Shown: in pieces, positions 36,885 through 45,480 of the stretch
Layout: each line of letters begins with the position of its first letter
Position numbering within the stretch: position 1 is the stretch's first letter
Assembly (NCBI GenBank): GCA_016932015.1
Contig: JAFGDQ010000097.1
Span: 1-45,587 of the forward strand
DNA length: 45,587 bases
Source of the DNA: Spirochaetota bacterium
GTDB lineage: Bacteria; Spirochaetota; UBA4802; JAFGDQ01
Reading direction: 5' to 3'
The notes under the pieces: model-generated
What the model was told of the DNA's origin: nothing
The model's input: only the letters and a program-made list of their open reading frames with translations
The model's database searches: none
Program-made: the position numbers and the translations under genes

Positions 36885-38008
36885 TTTTTATTTTCTTCTC
36901 TATACTCATTCAGTAAAATATCTAGCTTCTTCCCGGAAATATTCTCTATACGTTCTTTTATTGTTAAAGCACTGTTAAGCCTGTCACGAATTGCGTTTTT
37001 AACTTCGATATTATCAACTGATTTTATTTTATCATTAAATCTTGACTCAAGATCAATAATTTTTGTTTCATCTGTCAGTTTATCTGCAAGATATATAATC
37101 TGAGATGCATCAATTACTGTTTCAGCTTTGTCAATCTGAATATTCATGTGAGTTTCAATAATTTTTGCGACTTCAGGAAACCCCATTTTCCCTACAATCG
37201 ATGCACCTAAAGCAGCATGATTTTTCTCTTTTCTTGCCAGATCATGCAAAAGACCGGCAGCAGTTATCAATTTCAGATTCTTCTGAGAGAAATCAGCCTT
37301 TTTTGCCAGAAAAACCGCAAGCCTTGTAACAGCCTCACAATGATCTACTATATGACTCTCTACATTATATATACTGATTATTTCCCTGCATTCATCAACT
37401 GAAGGAATACCGGAACTTTCATAAAGTTTTGACAGATTGAAATAATCATCAGGAGTATCGCAGTCAAGCAGAATACCGTTATCCGCGACCCTATGTTCAG
37501 TTATATTTGTATACTGACTTAATAATCCGGCAAGACCGCCTTCTCCGTTATACCCCAGAATATCATGCACAATATTACTGGAAAGAAGAGGAGGATGCCC
37601 ACGCCTGTTCTGAAAAACAGGATAAACTACATCTGAATTATTATTTGAGAAAGCATCCATCAAACCCGTAATTGTATACTTCCTTATAAGAGGAATATCA
37701 ACAGGAAGCAGAAAAAAAGCATCACATTCTGACAATGATCTTACTCCGGCTAATACTGAAGAGAACATCCCCGTTTCATAATCAGCATTATATACTTTAT
37801 TAACTTTTAATTTACTTAATCTTTCAGATAATTCATCACTTCTGTGGCCTGTTACGACGGTTATGTCTTCAATACCTGAGTTTAAAAACAGGTTAATTAC
37901 AAATTCAATTATTGTCAGATTCCCGAACTTTAGAAGAGGCTTAAAAGCTCCCATTCTGGAAGAAAATCCAGCAGACAGGATTAAAGCTGAAATTTTTTTA
38001 TTTTTCAT
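36881..38008 (-). CDS. MobA/MocA-like nucleotidyltransferase fused to an HD domain
   Basis: A 375-residue two-domain protein. Residues ~1-195 form an NTP_transferase domain: ALILSAGFSSRMGAFKPLL, VTGHRSDEL, LLPVDIPLI, YPVFQNRRGHPPLLSS, the wording of MocA/MobA enzymes that transfer CMP or GMP to molybdopterin. Residues ~215-340 form an HD phosphohydrolase: IVDHCEAVTRLAVFLA...LITAAGLLHDLARKEKNHAALGA. The product may serve molybdenum-cofactor maturation, but no molybdoenzyme lies in the window, so this is inference. It is first in a run with the histidine phosphatase. Confidence 0.87.
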   Translation of the reverse strand: MKNKKISALILSAGFSSRMGAFKPLLKFGNLTIIEFVINLFLNSGIEDITVVTGHRSDELSERLSKLKVNKVYNADYETGMFSSVLAGVRSLSECDAFFLLPVDIPLIRKYTITGLMDAFSNNNSDVVYPVFQNRRGHPPLLSSNIVHDILGYNGEGGLAGLLSQYTNITEHRVADNGILLDCDTPDDYFNLSKLYESSGIPSVDECREIISIYNVESHIVDHCEAVTRLAVFLAKKADFSQKNLKLITAAGLLHDLARKEKNHAALGASIVGKMGFPEVAKIIETHMNIQIDKAETVIDASQIIYLADKLTDETKIIDLESRFNDKIKSVDNIEVKNAIRDRLNSALTIKERIENISGKKLDILLNEYREENKK

Positions 38009-38556
38009 TTTGATCTTTAAATTTTATAATTCCATAAATTTCTTTAATAATAACTGTTGTTTTTAACATATTATTAAAGGAATTCAATAATATGTTAAAA
38101 ACAAAAAAAATTATGTTGTTCGTAATGAGACATAAAATAACCACTTCAAACATGTTTCAATATATAATAAATTACAAGAATTTTTTGGAAGTAAAAAACA
38201 CATGAGTTTATGAATAGAAACTGAATAAATATTTAAATATTTGTCTTATTTATGCATTATTTCCCTATAAAATACAGGCATATACTATTTAAACCCTACT
38301 TATTATATACTCTAATTTTATAAAAGTTAACACTTAATGTCTTAGAATTGCTTATTGGCAGTTAAAAATTCGAATATAGAAATCAGAATAGCTGAACATT
38401 TAAAACAATTTTAACCGTAAATAAGAAAATTTATATTCAGAGTGTTAGTATAAATAAACTGAGAAACTTTATTTTCAGACTTAATCCTGATTTTTACTTG
38501 AAAAATTGAGTCTATCTATTTTCTTATTTGTATATCAAGACAAAGGTTACCTTATA
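38009..38556. other. Divergent intergenic gap of about 550 bases
   Basis: No gene or RNA is recognised here. The left part holds a perfect 19-bp inverted repeat (38057-38104), close upstream of the nucleotidyltransferase-HD gene. The remainder is very AT-rich. No promoter of good quality could be assigned to either gene. Confidence 0.5.
38057..38104. repeat. Perfect 19-bp inverted repeat
   Basis: TTGTTTTTAACATATTATT (38057-38075) and its exact complement at 38086-38104 surround a 10-base loop AAAGGAATTC. The outer arms have T on the 5' side and A on the 3' side, so it is not an intrinsic terminator. It lies in the leader region of the nucleotidyltransferase-HD operon. Confidence 0.7.
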
Positions 38557-39492
38557 ATGGACAAAAAAAGAATCAGCATAATAGGCATAGGCGCAACCGG
38601 AGCTGTACTTGCGGCAGCGCTTCTGAAGCAAAATCCTGATGTAATGTGCATAGACACTAAACCCGGACTGGATGAAGCTCTGGCTCAGGACGGAATTAAT
38701 ATCAGCGGTGCTATTTCAATTCAGACTCAGGTAAAGAACTTTTCCCCTTCAATCAAAGACTTAAAAAAATACTCTCCTGACCTTATTTTTATTTCTACAA
38801 AAACTTATCACCTTAATATTATTCTGAAAGAAATAGAAGAAATATATGTTCCGGGTATAAAGATCATAAGCACTCATAACGGATTCGGAACCGAAGATGT
38901 AATTGCTGAAAAATTCGGGCCTGAATCAGCTTTCAGAATGTCTCTCAATATGGGTGCTTCAATTAAAGATTCCAACAATATTGAAGTAGCATTTTTCAAC
39001 AAACCTAATTATCTCGGAGCATTAAACATCCAGAACAATGAAACCGGGCTCATCATAGCAGACATGTTTACAAAAAGCGGAGTAGACACAGAATACGTAG
39101 ACGATATCAAACATTATGTCTGGAGAAAGATGATCACAAAATCAAGCCTTGCCGCTATCTGTGCAGTTACTGATATGACAATTAAAGATGTCATGGAATA
39201 TCCTCCTACCAGGGAAATCGCGCTTGGCTGTTTTAATGAAGCTATTGCAGTTGCAGCAGCTTCAGGCTACGATCTCGGCAGCGATTTTCTTGACAATGCA
39301 CTTGCCTATCTTGATAAAGTCGGTTCGCATAAAGATTCCATGTGTTATGATGTCGAGAACAAACTTCCAACCGAGATTGACTTCCTGGGACAAAAAGTTG
39401 TGGATTACGGAGTACATAAAGGAATTCCGACTCCTTATACTGCAGTAATGACTAATCTTGTTAAGACTATGGAGAAGAAGTACTTATATTAA
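38557..39492 (+). CDS. Ketopantoate reductase (ApbA/PanE) family protein
   Basis: A 311-residue NAD(P)-dependent reductase. The Rossmann motif ISIIGIGATGAVLAAALL is at the start, STKTYHL and STHNGFGTEDVIAEKFG follow as in the family, and the helical C-terminal domain begins near YVWRKMITKSSLAAICAVTD. I place the start at ATG 38557 because the glycine motif then begins at residue 9; an ATG at 38506 adds 17 residues. The conserved Asn of true ketopantoate reductases (KLLxN) reads as ITKSS, so another 2-oxoacid is possible. It converges on the dehydratase operon. Confidence 0.82.
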   Translation: MDKKRISIIGIGATGAVLAAALLKQNPDVMCIDTKPGLDEALAQDGINISGAISIQTQVKNFSPSIKDLKKYSPDLIFISTKTYHLNIILKEIEEIYVPGIKIISTHNGFGTEDVIAEKFGPESAFRMSLNMGASIKDSNNIEVAFFNKPNYLGALNIQNNETGLIIADMFTKSGVDTEYVDDIKHYVWRKMITKSSLAAICAVTDMTIKDVMEYPPTREIALGCFNEAIAVAAASGYDLGSDFLDNALAYLDKVGSHKDSMCYDVENKLPTEIDFLGQKVVDYGVHKGIPTPYTAVMTNLVKTMEKKYLY

Positions 39493-39623
39493 ACAATAAT
39501 ATTGCTGAAGAAATTGGCTGTATCAAATTCCATATAAATAGAAAAAGGTAAATAATACGTAAAAATAGAATCAAATCCTTGATTTCTTATGTCATAATTC
39601 CATTTCAATATTACTAATTAAGC

Positions 39624-39639
39624 CGGCTTTACTCAGCCG
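39624..39639 (-). terminator. Weak hairpin at the end of the activase gene
   Basis: On the minus strand CGGCT-GAGTAA-AGCCG forms a five-pair stem overlapping the activase stop codon, followed by a mixed AT sequence rather than a clean U-run. It may be a weak terminator of the dehydratase operon. Confidence 0.3.
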
Positions 39640-40420
39640 CATTTTCTCCTTCCATAGCAAAAAGCGCAGCGCCAATAGCTCCTGTTAACTGGGGATACTC
39701 GGGAACAAGAATTTTCCTGCCGAGTTTTTCTTCAGCCATTTTAACAAGATACAGATTGTGAGCAACAACGCCGCCTGTCATGACTACATTTTCCGTAAGA
39801 TTATCCATTTCAAGAACTCTCTGAATTACGGAGAAAAACAATCCTTTAACAATATCCGTTACTTTTTTACCATGCCTGATATTTTCCAGAACCTCTGTAG
39901 CGGCAAAGACCGTACAGAAACTTCCGACTTTTACCATATCTTCCGACTGGCTTGCAAGCTCATTCATCTGCTCAATGGGAATATCAAGACGCATGGACAT
40001 TTCCTCCAGAAATGCACCTGTACCCGCGGCGCATTTACGGTTCATTTTGAAATTTACCCGTTTGCCTTCTTTATTGAGCTTGATTATCTTGTTATCCTGT
40101 CCGCCTATATCAATAATTGTAATTTCCTGAGGAAAATAATAATAGCAGCCTTTTGCATGACATCCGATTTCTGTTTTAGTGTCATTAGTATATGATACAT
40201 TCTTCCTGCCGTATCCGGTAGAGACTGTCCTCTTTATATCCTCTTTGGAAATTTCCTCCATTTCGACTGCAGCCTTAAGGCATAGATCAGCAGTATTGGT
40301 AAAATCTGTTCCTGAATGCCTTACATCAAACCCTACAATTTCTTTTTCGTTGTTTAATATTACGACTTTTGTTCTTGATGACCCGATATCAACACCGGCA
40401 TAGTATGACTGTTCTGACAT
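39629..40420 (-). CDS. 2-hydroxyacyl-CoA dehydratase activase (HgdC/BadF-like)
   Basis: A 263-residue ASKHA ATPase whose dimer holds one [4Fe-4S] cluster and injects a high-energy electron into a 2-hydroxyacyl-CoA dehydratase or benzoyl-CoA-reductase-type enzyme at the cost of ATP. Motifs: AGVDIGSSRTKVVIL, DIGGQDNKIIKL, the cluster helix motif KCAAGTGAFLEEMS (first Cys) and SFCTVFAATEVL (second Cys), then MTGGVVAHN. All required residues are present. It overlaps the Fe-S protein gene by one base (TAATG) and is last in the operon. Confidence 0.94.
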   Translation of the reverse strand: MSEQSYYAGVDIGSSRTKVVILNNEKEIVGFDVRHSGTDFTNTADLCLKAAVEMEEISKEDIKRTVSTGYGRKNVSYTNDTKTEIGCHAKGCYYYFPQEITIIDIGGQDNKIIKLNKEGKRVNFKMNRKCAAGTGAFLEEMSMRLDIPIEQMNELASQSEDMVKVGSFCTVFAATEVLENIRHGKKVTDIVKGLFFSVIQRVLEMDNLTENVVMTGGVVAHNLYLVKMAEEKLGRKILVPEYPQLTGAIGAALFAMEGENAAE

Positions 40421-41682
40421 TATAAACCTCTTTTTTCTTTCTGATGAGCGAGCTGACTGATATGCATTACTTTTACCGGAAGGTTATTTTTCTTTATACC
40501 GTCCATAAGCTGTATCATACATCCCGGGCATGATGTTGCAACAACATCGGCTCCGGTCTTCTTAATCGACTCTATTTTCTTTGCCTGTATGGCGCTGCTT
40601 GCCTCAGGATTTGTTAACGCGAATGATCCGCCAAGTCCGCAGCAGGCGTCCGGATTTTCCATCTCAATAAACTCAATACCCGGCAGGCTTTTTAATAATT
40701 TACGCGGTTCAGAGCTGATCCCCTGCTTCCATTTTAAGTGGCATGGATCATGATATGTTACTTTCAGTTTTTCATTACCCTCAATATTTGACTGATAATC
40801 CTGTTGAACAAGGAATTCACCGACATCCTTTACTTTACCTGCGAGCTCAGAGGCTTTTGTCTTAGTTTCTTCATCATCAAACCAGTTGACATATGATTTA
40901 AGTGTTGAACCGCAGCTCGCGCATCCTGTTACTATATAATCATAACCTGAGAATGATTCAATATTACACTTTGCCATATATTTGGCTGTTTTAAAATCAC
41001 CTGAAGCATAAACAGGCAAAGCACAGCATGTCTGTTCAGGATACTCAATTCTATATCCCGCATCTTTGAATAAGGAAAAAATATCCGCTCCGGCTTCAGC
41101 AAAAATAAACTCAAACAAACATCCTGCAAAAAAAGCAATACGCGGTTTATCTGTTTCAGTATCTGAATTACTGTTTTTCTGTATTTTCTTAATTCGTTTT
41201 GCAAGAAAAGGCACTGAAAATCTTGGAGATGAAATGCCCTTTACCATTGCTGAAATTATATCAGGAAAATGACGTACGGGTTTACCTTCTTTTACTGTAA
41301 GTCCCGGAATGAATGATAATAAACGTCCGAACCTGGCAAAGAAGGATCTATGCTTCAGTAATAATCTGAAGATAATACGCTTGAGTAAAGGAAGGCCTTT
41401 TAAGTCAGCGTATTCTTTTCTCGCATTCAGCGTAATGGCATTTGTAGCAATATTCGCCATACATACGGACTCGCAGCGCCCGCATAAAAGGCAGTAATAA
41501 AGTGCGGATTCATAGGATTTATCAGCTTTGATTTTATTATCCTTAAGCATCTGTATAAGCATGTTTCTTCCGCGCGCCACGTGGCTTTCGGAAAAGTCAA
41601 TATTATAAACAGGGCATCCTGACATACAGAAGCCGCATTTCATACAGGTTTCGGGATTATCTTTTAAAACAGGAAATGCCAT
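40420..41682 (-). CDS. Fe-S oxidoreductase with two CCG domains (GlcF-like)
   Basis: A 420-residue electron-transfer subunit. Two [4Fe-4S] ferredoxin motifs are at the N-terminus: CMKCGFCMSGCP (about 14-25) and CLLCGRCESVC (about 65-75). Two cysteine-rich CCG domains follow (AGCLFEF...TCCALP...GCASCG and DPCHLKW...DACCGLGG...CPGC). It pairs with the FAD subunit encoded just upstream, as GlcF does with GlcD in glycolate or D-lactate oxidation. GGGAG lies before the ATG, and the upstream stop is one base away. Confidence 0.93.
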   Translation of the reverse strand: MAFPVLKDNPETCMKCGFCMSGCPVYNIDFSESHVARGRNMLIQMLKDNKIKADKSYESALYYCLLCGRCESVCMANIATNAITLNARKEYADLKGLPLLKRIIFRLLLKHRSFFARFGRLLSFIPGLTVKEGKPVRHFPDIISAMVKGISSPRFSVPFLAKRIKKIQKNSNSDTETDKPRIAFFAGCLFEFIFAEAGADIFSLFKDAGYRIEYPEQTCCALPVYASGDFKTAKYMAKCNIESFSGYDYIVTGCASCGSTLKSYVNWFDDEETKTKASELAGKVKDVGEFLVQQDYQSNIEGNEKLKVTYHDPCHLKWKQGISSEPRKLLKSLPGIEFIEMENPDACCGLGGSFALTNPEASSAIQAKKIESIKKTGADVVATSCPGCMIQLMDGIKKNNLPVKVMHISQLAHQKEKRGL

Positions 41683-41683
41683 A

Positions 41684-43069
41684 TTATTGCTCCCAGATTT
41701 TGCCGGGATTCAGTATACCCTTTGGATCAAAGATCTTTTTAATACCTTTCAGAAGATTAATCTCGTCTCCGGAAATCGCATCTTTCAGAAATCTCTGCTT
41801 TTCAAGTCCGATTCCATGTTCCCCTGAAATAGCTCCGCCTAGATTTAATGCTGTTTTGAACAGTTCCTGAACAGCCTTATCTGCTCTTTCGTAATGTTCT
41901 GTATCTTTCTTATCCGTAAGTACAGTAGGATGAAGGTTCCCGTCTCCTGCATGTCCTATTATTACAACCTCAACATCATATTTCTTTCTTATGTCTTTAA
42001 CGCGTTCAAGAAATTCGGAAATTTTGTTCGTTGGCACAGTAACATCCTCTGCCAGTGCGGTCGGAGCATTTCCATATATCGCAAGAAAACCGGACCTGCG
42101 GGCTCCCCATACCTTCATCGCATCTTCAGCGTCTTTTGCTGCCCAGACATCTTCAGCGCCCGCCTCTTTACAAAGAGCTACAACGTCCTCTTCTTCTTTT
42201 TTTATAGACTCAGGAGATCCGTCAACTTCAAAAAAAAGAATGGCATCAGCATCAGATGGAAATCCCATTCCGGTTATTTCATTAACTCTGTTTATTACCC
42301 AGTTGTCAATCAGCTCAATCTTTGCAGGTATTACACCTTTTGACTTGATCATATGGACAGCATTACCAGCGTTGGTTACATCATTGAACACGGCAGTTAT
42401 TGTCTGACTTGCTTTCGGTTTCGGAACAAGTCTCAGTTTGATCTTTGTTACAGTACAAAGCGTTCCTTCAGATCCGCAAACGAGCTGTGGAAGATCGTAT
42501 CCCGTGACATTTTTCATTGTATTGCCGCCAATATCTATGATGCTGCCGTTGGCAAGTACGATTGTCATTCCAAGAATATAGTGTTTAAAAACTCCGTATT
42601 TTACTGCATACGGCCCGCCTGCTCCTACAGCAATACAGCCTCCGATTGTTGCAGCAAGAAAACTCTGCGGGTCCGGGGGAAAGAACAAATTTCTCTTTGC
42701 AAGTTCCATATTCATATTATTCAGAACAACACCCGCTTCAGCTGTAACTGCAAAATTCTCCTCATCTATTTCCAGAATCCTGTTCATTCTGGCAGTACAT
42801 AATACAATACCTCCGGATGACGGCACAGGCCCTCCGCTAAGGCTTGTACCCGCTCCGCGCGGAGTAATTGGAATAGTATTTTCGTAAGCAAGCTTCATTA
42901 TATCAGAAACCTGCTCAGTTGTCTGCGGAAAAACAACTACATCAGGCATTGACTGCCAGTTGCATGAACCATCATATGAATAAGAAGCAAGATCGGCAGA
43001 TGACAGTAAAATACCGTCATCTCCGACTATTTTCTTAAGATCGCTAATTATGTTATTATTCAGTTTCAT
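41684..43069 (-). CDS. FAD-linked 2-hydroxyacid dehydrogenase (GlcD-like)
   Basis: A 461-residue flavoprotein of the vanillyl-alcohol-oxidase/PCMH fold. The FAD site is TPRGAGTSLSGGPVPSSGGIVL near 72 and GAGGPYAVKYGVFKHYILGM near 150; the C-terminal FAD-oxidase domain has the metal/substrate motifs IIGHAGDGNLHPTV near 373 and AISGEHGIGLEKQRFL near 423. Family members oxidise D-lactate, glycolate or D-2-hydroxyglutarate; bulkier 2-hydroxyacids such as aryl-lactates are plausible here from the operon's tyrosine leader (inference). Confidence 0.93.
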   Translation of the reverse strand: MKLNNNIISDLKKIVGDDGILLSSADLASYSYDGSCNWQSMPDVVVFPQTTEQVSDIMKLAYENTIPITPRGAGTSLSGGPVPSSGGIVLCTARMNRILEIDEENFAVTAEAGVVLNNMNMELAKRNLFFPPDPQSFLAATIGGCIAVGAGGPYAVKYGVFKHYILGMTIVLANGSIIDIGGNTMKNVTGYDLPQLVCGSEGTLCTVTKIKLRLVPKPKASQTITAVFNDVTNAGNAVHMIKSKGVIPAKIELIDNWVINRVNEITGMGFPSDADAILFFEVDGSPESIKKEEEDVVALCKEAGAEDVWAAKDAEDAMKVWGARRSGFLAIYGNAPTALAEDVTVPTNKISEFLERVKDIRKKYDVEVVIIGHAGDGNLHPTVLTDKKDTEHYERADKAVQELFKTALNLGGAISGEHGIGLEKQRFLKDAISGDEINLLKGIKKIFDPKGILNPGKIWEQ

Positions 43070-43116
43070 TATTGCTACTTGTTAACAATGTTAATATTTT
43101 TCAACCTTAAAAGCTT

Positions 43117-44046
43117 CTACGCGAACAGACCTTCTTTGTCAGCGTCCTTCTGAGAGCGTTTTATCAGCAATTTACACATCTGTTCTGTTATTTCAAATGT
43201 CATATAATTATGATTTGTAAGAATCCACCTGGCTTTTTCATTTGCTATTATATCCGGATCTTCACCATTTTTGGTTCTCTCAAGCATTTCATTATGATAT
43301 GCTTCAGTTGCTTTTAACGAATTCTGCAGAAATGTTTTTGAATCTCCGTCAATTACGCCAAAATGGCTGAGAGCGGTTCTTTTACCGGGAAGCTCAGACA
43401 TCCTTTTAAGGCTAGTGCAGTACTGTTCTAGTGATACGAAATACTCTGGCCAGAACTTATCAACCTTCGGGAAATAAAGTCCTGCAGCATCTCCAACAAC
43501 CAGATTGTCTTCACTGTCTTCAAAAAATGCGATCTGACATGGTGAGTGTCCGCCGATCCTATAGATATTCCAGAATATTCCTTTACCAAGGTCAATTTTA
43601 TCTCCTTCATCAACTATCATATCAATTTCGAATTGAAAGCCTTCTGATTTTGGAGCAAGGTCGTTTGTTTCACCAATTTCTTTCAATCGTTGAGAAATAA
43701 ACGCATCCATATCGTAAAATCCTTCAAGCACCTTTTCGTTTCTTAACAATTCAGCAGCTTTTTCAGTACCTACAAGTTTTGTATGCTCCCATCTCGGCAT
43801 TAAATGCGGAACAAGTCCTATATGGTCTGAATGTGAATGCGTAAGAGCAATATATTTTATCCGTTCCTCCTCCACACCGATCTCTTTCAATTGATCCAGC
43901 ACTAAATTAAAAGCTCCGCCGGTTCCTCCTTCCATAAGCATAGCGTCATCACCTATTGATAAATATACCGGGAAGAAAGGTGTACCGAGTTGGTAAAAAT
44001 TTTCAGTTATTTTAACCGGTTTTATTTTTTCCATTGTTTTTTCCAT
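43117..44046 (-). CDS. MBL-fold metallohydrolase
   Basis: A 309-residue metallo-beta-lactamase-fold protein. The metal motif is THSHSDHIG near residue 75; further ligands are expected in RIGGHSPCQIAFF, VGDAAGLYFP and ALSHFGV. I place the start at ATG 44046, 12 bases after AAAGGAG; a longer frame to 44142 would overlap the dehydratase gene. Thioesterase or lactonase action on acyl intermediates of the operon is conceivable, but nothing in the sequence decides it. Confidence 0.88.
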   Translation of the reverse strand: MEKTMEKIKPVKITENFYQLGTPFFPVYLSIGDDAMLMEGGTGGAFNLVLDQLKEIGVEEERIKYIALTHSHSDHIGLVPHLMPRWEHTKLVGTEKAAELLRNEKVLEGFYDMDAFISQRLKEIGETNDLAPKSEGFQFEIDMIVDEGDKIDLGKGIFWNIYRIGGHSPCQIAFFEDSEDNLVVGDAAGLYFPKVDKFWPEYFVSLEQYCTSLKRMSELPGKRTALSHFGVIDGDSKTFLQNSLKATEAYHNEMLERTKNGEDPDIIANEKARWILTNHNYMTFEITEQMCKLLIKRSQKDADKEGLFA

Positions 44047-44083
44047 TTTTATTTTTTTCTCCTTTAATACATCATAAAAAAAT

Positions 44084-45331
44084 TTATTTGTTTTCAGCAA
44101 GCTGCTCAATAAATGCTTCAACATTTGTATTTGTCTGCTCATCAGAAAGCATTCTCAGGTCGTTTAAATCGCCGTTAATAGTAAGACACGGAATTCCTGT
44201 TTCCTTTGCAAGTCTGTTAGATAAACCGTAACGGCAGTTTGTATTATTAGGACAGGTTTTTGCATCGTGATAGATTATACCGTCAATCTTGTAAAAATCA
44301 AGTTTGTCCTTAATATAATCTTCTTTATATTCATCAGAACGGACTATGAAAAGTTCTGTATATGCCCTTGCCATACTTTCGAACGGGTTACTTGAATCAA
44401 GTGCTGTAAAAATCCATGAACTGCAGTATGTTGATGCCAGAACGTTAGCCTGAAGTCCTGCAAAAAGTTTAAAATGATTGCTTAGTCTTCCCCATACAGG
44501 CATTCCGTCCCAGTAAAGTCTGAATTTCTCGTCTTCAACCGCGCCTTCTTTTTTGATTACTCTCTCTTTCATTTCAGCAAGAAGCTGTTTGTATATTTCA
44601 TTAGCAGCCTGTGTTCCTCTTCCTACAACAGCAGGTCCCATCAGTGTACATCCGTCGAAGAATGTTAATGGAGCAGGAACAGCGGCAGCTGTTTCAAGAA
44701 CTTCTTTCCATAGATCAGAACATTCCCTGGATAAACCGACAACTTCTTTTAATTTATCAATATCAAATTTAATTCCCGCGACTTTTTCAAGAGGCTCAAT
44801 CAATGCCTGCATCTGAGTTGAAATATCCTGAATATGAGCATCTGTTATTTTGTTAACACCCACATGACCGTTAACACCTATATTCGGAACACCAAAATGA
44901 TCCGCGTAATAGTCAAACCAGTCTTTTACGTCACGGCACTGATTAGTATTATAAACCAGAATATCAGGTTTCGGAACGCTCTGTATTCCTTCATATGCTT
45001 TTGATAAAGGTGTAGCATTATTTATAAATGCTCCGATGTCAGCAGTCATGTAAGAACAAACTTCAGGAGAATATCCTACAGCTACTGCATCCGGAATCAT
45101 ATCTGTTGCCATACGAGTTGTTCCAAGCATCGCCGCGTGTGTTTCAGGAAAATAAACAAGATATCCCATTGCTCTTAAAATCTCAGCAGGGCCGACGCTC
45201 GTACACCATGCAATTTTCTTTTCCCCTGATTTTGACGCATTATCAAGTTCATAATAATAATCCGCCATGAATTTTCCCATATCTTTACTTGTCTGAATAG
45301 GCCGTCTTGCCACTTTTTTTTCTTCAGGCAT
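44084..45331 (-). CDS. 2-hydroxyacyl-CoA dehydratase / benzoyl-CoA reductase-type subunit
   Basis: A 415-residue protein of the HGD-D family, the Fe-S subunit of 2-hydroxyacyl-CoA dehydratases and BcrB/C-type reductases. Typical features are WCTSVGPAEILRAMG (Cys43), GYSPEVCSYMTADIGAF (Cys92), NTNQCRDVKDWF (Cys132), WDGMPVWGRL, TYCSSW near 310 and DAKTCPNNTNCRYG near 365. These enzymes normally have two related subunits; only one is encoded before the regulatory region, which is unusual. GGAG/AGAGG precede the ATG. It is the first structural gene behind the tyrosine leader and attenuator. Confidence 0.9.
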   Translation of the reverse strand: MPEEKKVARRPIQTSKDMGKFMADYYYELDNASKSGEKKIAWCTSVGPAEILRAMGYLVYFPETHAAMLGTTRMATDMIPDAVAVGYSPEVCSYMTADIGAFINNATPLSKAYEGIQSVPKPDILVYNTNQCRDVKDWFDYYADHFGVPNIGVNGHVGVNKITDAHIQDISTQMQALIEPLEKVAGIKFDIDKLKEVVGLSRECSDLWKEVLETAAAVPAPLTFFDGCTLMGPAVVGRGTQAANEIYKQLLAEMKERVIKKEGAVEDEKFRLYWDGMPVWGRLSNHFKLFAGLQANVLASTYCSSWIFTALDSSNPFESMARAYTELFIVRSDEYKEDYIKDKLDFYKIDGIIYHDAKTCPNNTNCRYGLSNRLAKETGIPCLTINGDLNDLRMLSDEQTNTNVEAFIEQLAENK

Positions 45332-45403
45332 ATAATCCTCTCCGTTTATTTTGTAATATTTTTATTAACTATAGTTGATTATTTTTTATTTTAAGAAATT
45401 AAT

Positions 45404-45434
45404 AAAAAAAGCCGTGGGTTTTGCTGCCCACGGC
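45404..45434 (-). terminator. Intrinsic terminator acting as attenuator
   Basis: On the minus strand GCCGTGGG (45434-45427) pairs perfectly with CCCACGGC (45418-45411) around CAGCAAAA and is followed by seven T (45410-45404). An A-run precedes it. It lies between the poly-tyrosine leader and the dehydratase start, 72 bases before that ATG, so all transcripts from the leader must pass it. Confidence 0.9.
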
Positions 45435-45477
45435 TTTTTTTATTATTATGTCAGGAAACATATTAATCCATGAGCAG
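45424..45477 (-). promoter_or_regulatory. Antiterminator pairing of the attenuator
   Basis: CTGCTCATGG (45477-45468), starting three bases after the leader stop codon, is complementary to CCGTGGGCAG (45433-45424), the 5' arm of the terminator: ten consecutive pairs, two of them G-U. A four-pair hairpin TGAG-GACTG-CTCA (45483-45471) at the leader stop competes with it. A ribosome reaching the stop would cover this segment and allow termination; one held in the tyrosine run would leave it free. Confidence 0.75.
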
Positions 45478-45480
45478 TCC

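Noticed and set aside
41991..42802. Several plus-strand ORFs of 138-149 codons
   Set aside because: All are antisense shadows of the GlcD-like gene, with no recognisable domains.
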